Origin: Blastochloris tepida | GTDB lineage: Bacteria > Pseudomonadota > Alphaproteobacteria > Rhizobiales > Xanthobacteraceae | NCBI RefSeq assembly: GCF_003966715.1 | Contig: NZ_AP018907.1 | Span: forward strand, 2,902,001 to 2,966,000 | DNA length: 64,000 bases | Direction: 5' to 3' | Shown: piece by piece, positions 62,867 through 64,000 of the stretch | How the letters are laid out: the number at the start of each line of letters is the position of its first letter | Numbering within the stretch: the first letter of the stretch is position 1 | Translations under genes and position numbers: made by a program | The notes under the pieces: generated by a model | Seen by the model: only the letters and a program-made list of their open reading frames with translations | Told to the model about the DNA's origin: nothing | Databases searched by the model: none

Positions 62867-63940
62867 ATGATGCACCCGCGCCGATCGCCCCAAAGGCCAA
62901 GCCCGCTGCGCCTCGCGCTGGCGTGCGGCCTCACACTGGCGGCCACGCTGCTGGCGGCAATCCCCGCCGGCCACGCCCAGCGTGCGCCGGAGGTTGCGAT
63001 CACCAACGTGTCGTACGATCCGACGCGCGAGCTCTACAAGGCGATCAACGAGGCGTTCGCGAAGGACTGGCTGGCGCGGACCGGCCAGAGGGTGACCATC
63101 CGCACCTCGCACGGCGGCTCGGGGCGGCAGGCGCGGACGGTGATCGACGGGCTGCAGGCGGACGTGGTGACGCTGGCGCTGGCCGGCGACATCGACGCGA
63201 TCGCGCAGCGCGCCAAGCTGCTGCCGGCCGACTGGCAGGCCCGCCTGCCCAACAATTCCTCGCCCTACACCTCGACCATCGTGTTCGTGGTGCGCAAGGG
63301 CAACCCGAAGGGCATCCGGGATTGGGACGATCTCGCCCGGCCGGGCGTGGCGGTGATCACCCCCAACCCCAAGACCTCGGGCGGGGCGCGCTGGAACTAC
63401 CTCGCCGCCTGGGCGTTCGAACTCGACCGCACCAAGGATCCCGCCAAGGCGAAGGCCTTCGTCGAGGCGATCTACCTGAACGTTCCGGTGCTCGACACCG
63501 GCGCGCGCGGCTCGACCACCACGTTTGTGCAGCGCGGGATCGGCGACGTGTTCATCTCCTGGGAGAACGAGGCCCATCTCGCGCTCGCCGAGTTCGGGGC
63601 CGACAGGTTTGACATCGTCTATCCGTCGCTGTCGATCCTGGCCGAGCCGCCGGTGGCGCTGGTCGATGCGGTGGTCGACCGGCGCGGCACGCGCGAGGTG
63701 GCCGAGGCCTATCTCGAATTCCTCTACTCGGCCCAGGCCCAGCGCATCATCGCCGCCAACTTCTACCGGCCGTCGAAGCCTGAAGCCGCCGATCCGGACG
63801 ACCTCAAGCGGTTTCCCGACCTCAGGCTGGTGACGATCGACGCAGTGTTCGGCGGCTGGGCCAAGGCGCAAGCCGAGCACTTCGCCGATGGCGGCGTGTT
63901 CGACCGCATCTACCGGCCCGGAGGTCCGTTCGCGCGATGA
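62867..63940 (+). CDS. Sulfate ABC transporter substrate-binding protein
   Basis: 357 aa. Signal peptide ([23 protein letters not shown]). Mature part typical of Sbp/Cys[66 protein letters not shown] and [20 protein letters not shown], where Ser/Gly loops bind sulfate. The start overlaps no gene; the permease gene begins inside its stop (ATGA). Whether it prefers sulfate or thiosulfate is not decidable. Confidence 0.93.
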   Translation: MMHPRRSPQRPSPLRLALACGLTLAATLLAAIPAGHAQRAPEVAITNVSYDPTRELYKAINEAFAKDWLARTGQRVTIRTSHGGSGRQARTVIDGLQADVVTLALAGDIDAIAQRAKLLPADWQARLPNNSSPYTSTIVFVVRKGNPKGIRDWDDLARPGVAVITPNPKTSGGARWNYLAAWAFELDRTKDPAKAKAFVEAIYLNVPVLDTGARGSTTTFVQRGIGDVFISWENEAHLALAEFGADRFDIVYPSLSILAEPPVALVDAVVDRRGTREVAEAYLEFLYSAQAQRIIAANFYRPSKPEAADPDDLKRFPDLRLVTIDAVFGGWAKAQAEHFADGGVFDRIYRPGGPFAR

Positions 63941-64000
63941 GCCTTGCCGCCCACGCCACCCCCTTCCGGTTCCGGCAGCCCTCGGCGCTGCCGGGTTTCG
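63937..64000 (+). CDS. cysT: Sulfate ABC transporter permease CysT, 5' end only
   Basis: The first 21 codons run off the window end. [21 protein letters not shown] matches the start of CysT/CysU permeases (FRQPSxLPGFG). It overlaps the binding-protein gene by 4 nt, the usual order in sulfate transport operons. Confidence 0.75.
   Translation, partial: MSLAAHATPFRFRQPSALPGF

Overview
The window is GC-rich chromosomal DNA of an alphaproteobacterium, most likely order Hyphomicrobiales (Rhizobiales). Three things point that way: the fabD-fabG-acpP-fabF-mltG cluster; a hup/hyp hydrogenase locus in the rhizobial order (hypABFCDE, HupS/L/C/D/F/G/H/J/K); and several families of palindromic intergenic repeats of the kind common in that order. 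I cannot fix the genus. No phage, insertion sequence, rRNA or CRISPR array was seen.

Layout. Positions 1-31344 are mostly housekeeping. They hold a CAT-anticodon tRNA, an RlpA-like protein, the fatty-acid synthesis cluster with mltG (minus strand), the rpsF-rpsR-DUF2232-rplI ribosomal operon, two secreted proteins, a large GGDEF/EAL sensor, guaB, an ABC-F ATPase, an L,D-transpeptidase, an RsmB-type methyltransferase, a GNAT protein and guaA. Between 21.8 and 22.7 kb lie an intact ParE-type toxin-antitoxin pair and, convergent to it, a ParD antitoxin followed only by a broken parE. Directly after guaA is one strikingly AT-rich gene with a HEPN-like RxxxxH motif. It is followed by a vapBC pair and a YhaO/YhaN (SbcCD-like) nuclease-ATPase pair.

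The centre (36.9-52.1 kb) is a complete uptake [NiFe]-hydrogenase locus on the plus strand: hupSLCDFGHJK, hypABFCDE and a sigma-54 activator of the HupR/HoxA type. HupS carries the six cysteines that ligate the [4Fe-3S] proximal cluster of O2-tolerant membrane-bound hydrogenases. The locus lacks hupE (nickel permease) and hupI (rubredoxin), and its activator has lost the N-terminal receiver domain. Upstream of hupS lie a good sigma-54 promoter and a long mRNA leader hairpin that ends just before the ribosome binding site.

Convergent to the activator is a nickel ECF transporter operon, nikK-M-L-Q-O (55771 to 52163, minus strand), with nikR divergent from it. A near-perfect NikR operator sits between them. 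Nickel supply (NikKMLQO/NikR), insertion (HypA/HypB), Fe(CN)2CO synthesis (HypCDEF), scaffolding (HupFGHJK), proteolytic maturation (HupD), electron transfer to quinone (HupC) and transcription control (HupR-like) are therefore encoded within 20 kb.

The right end (56.6-64 kb) holds a fatty/branched acyl-CoA degradation module (acyl-CoA synthetase, SDR dehydrogenase, thiolase, acyl-CoA dehydrogenase) with a divergent AraC-type regulator. Last come a sulfate-binding protein and the start of its permease, cut by the window edge.
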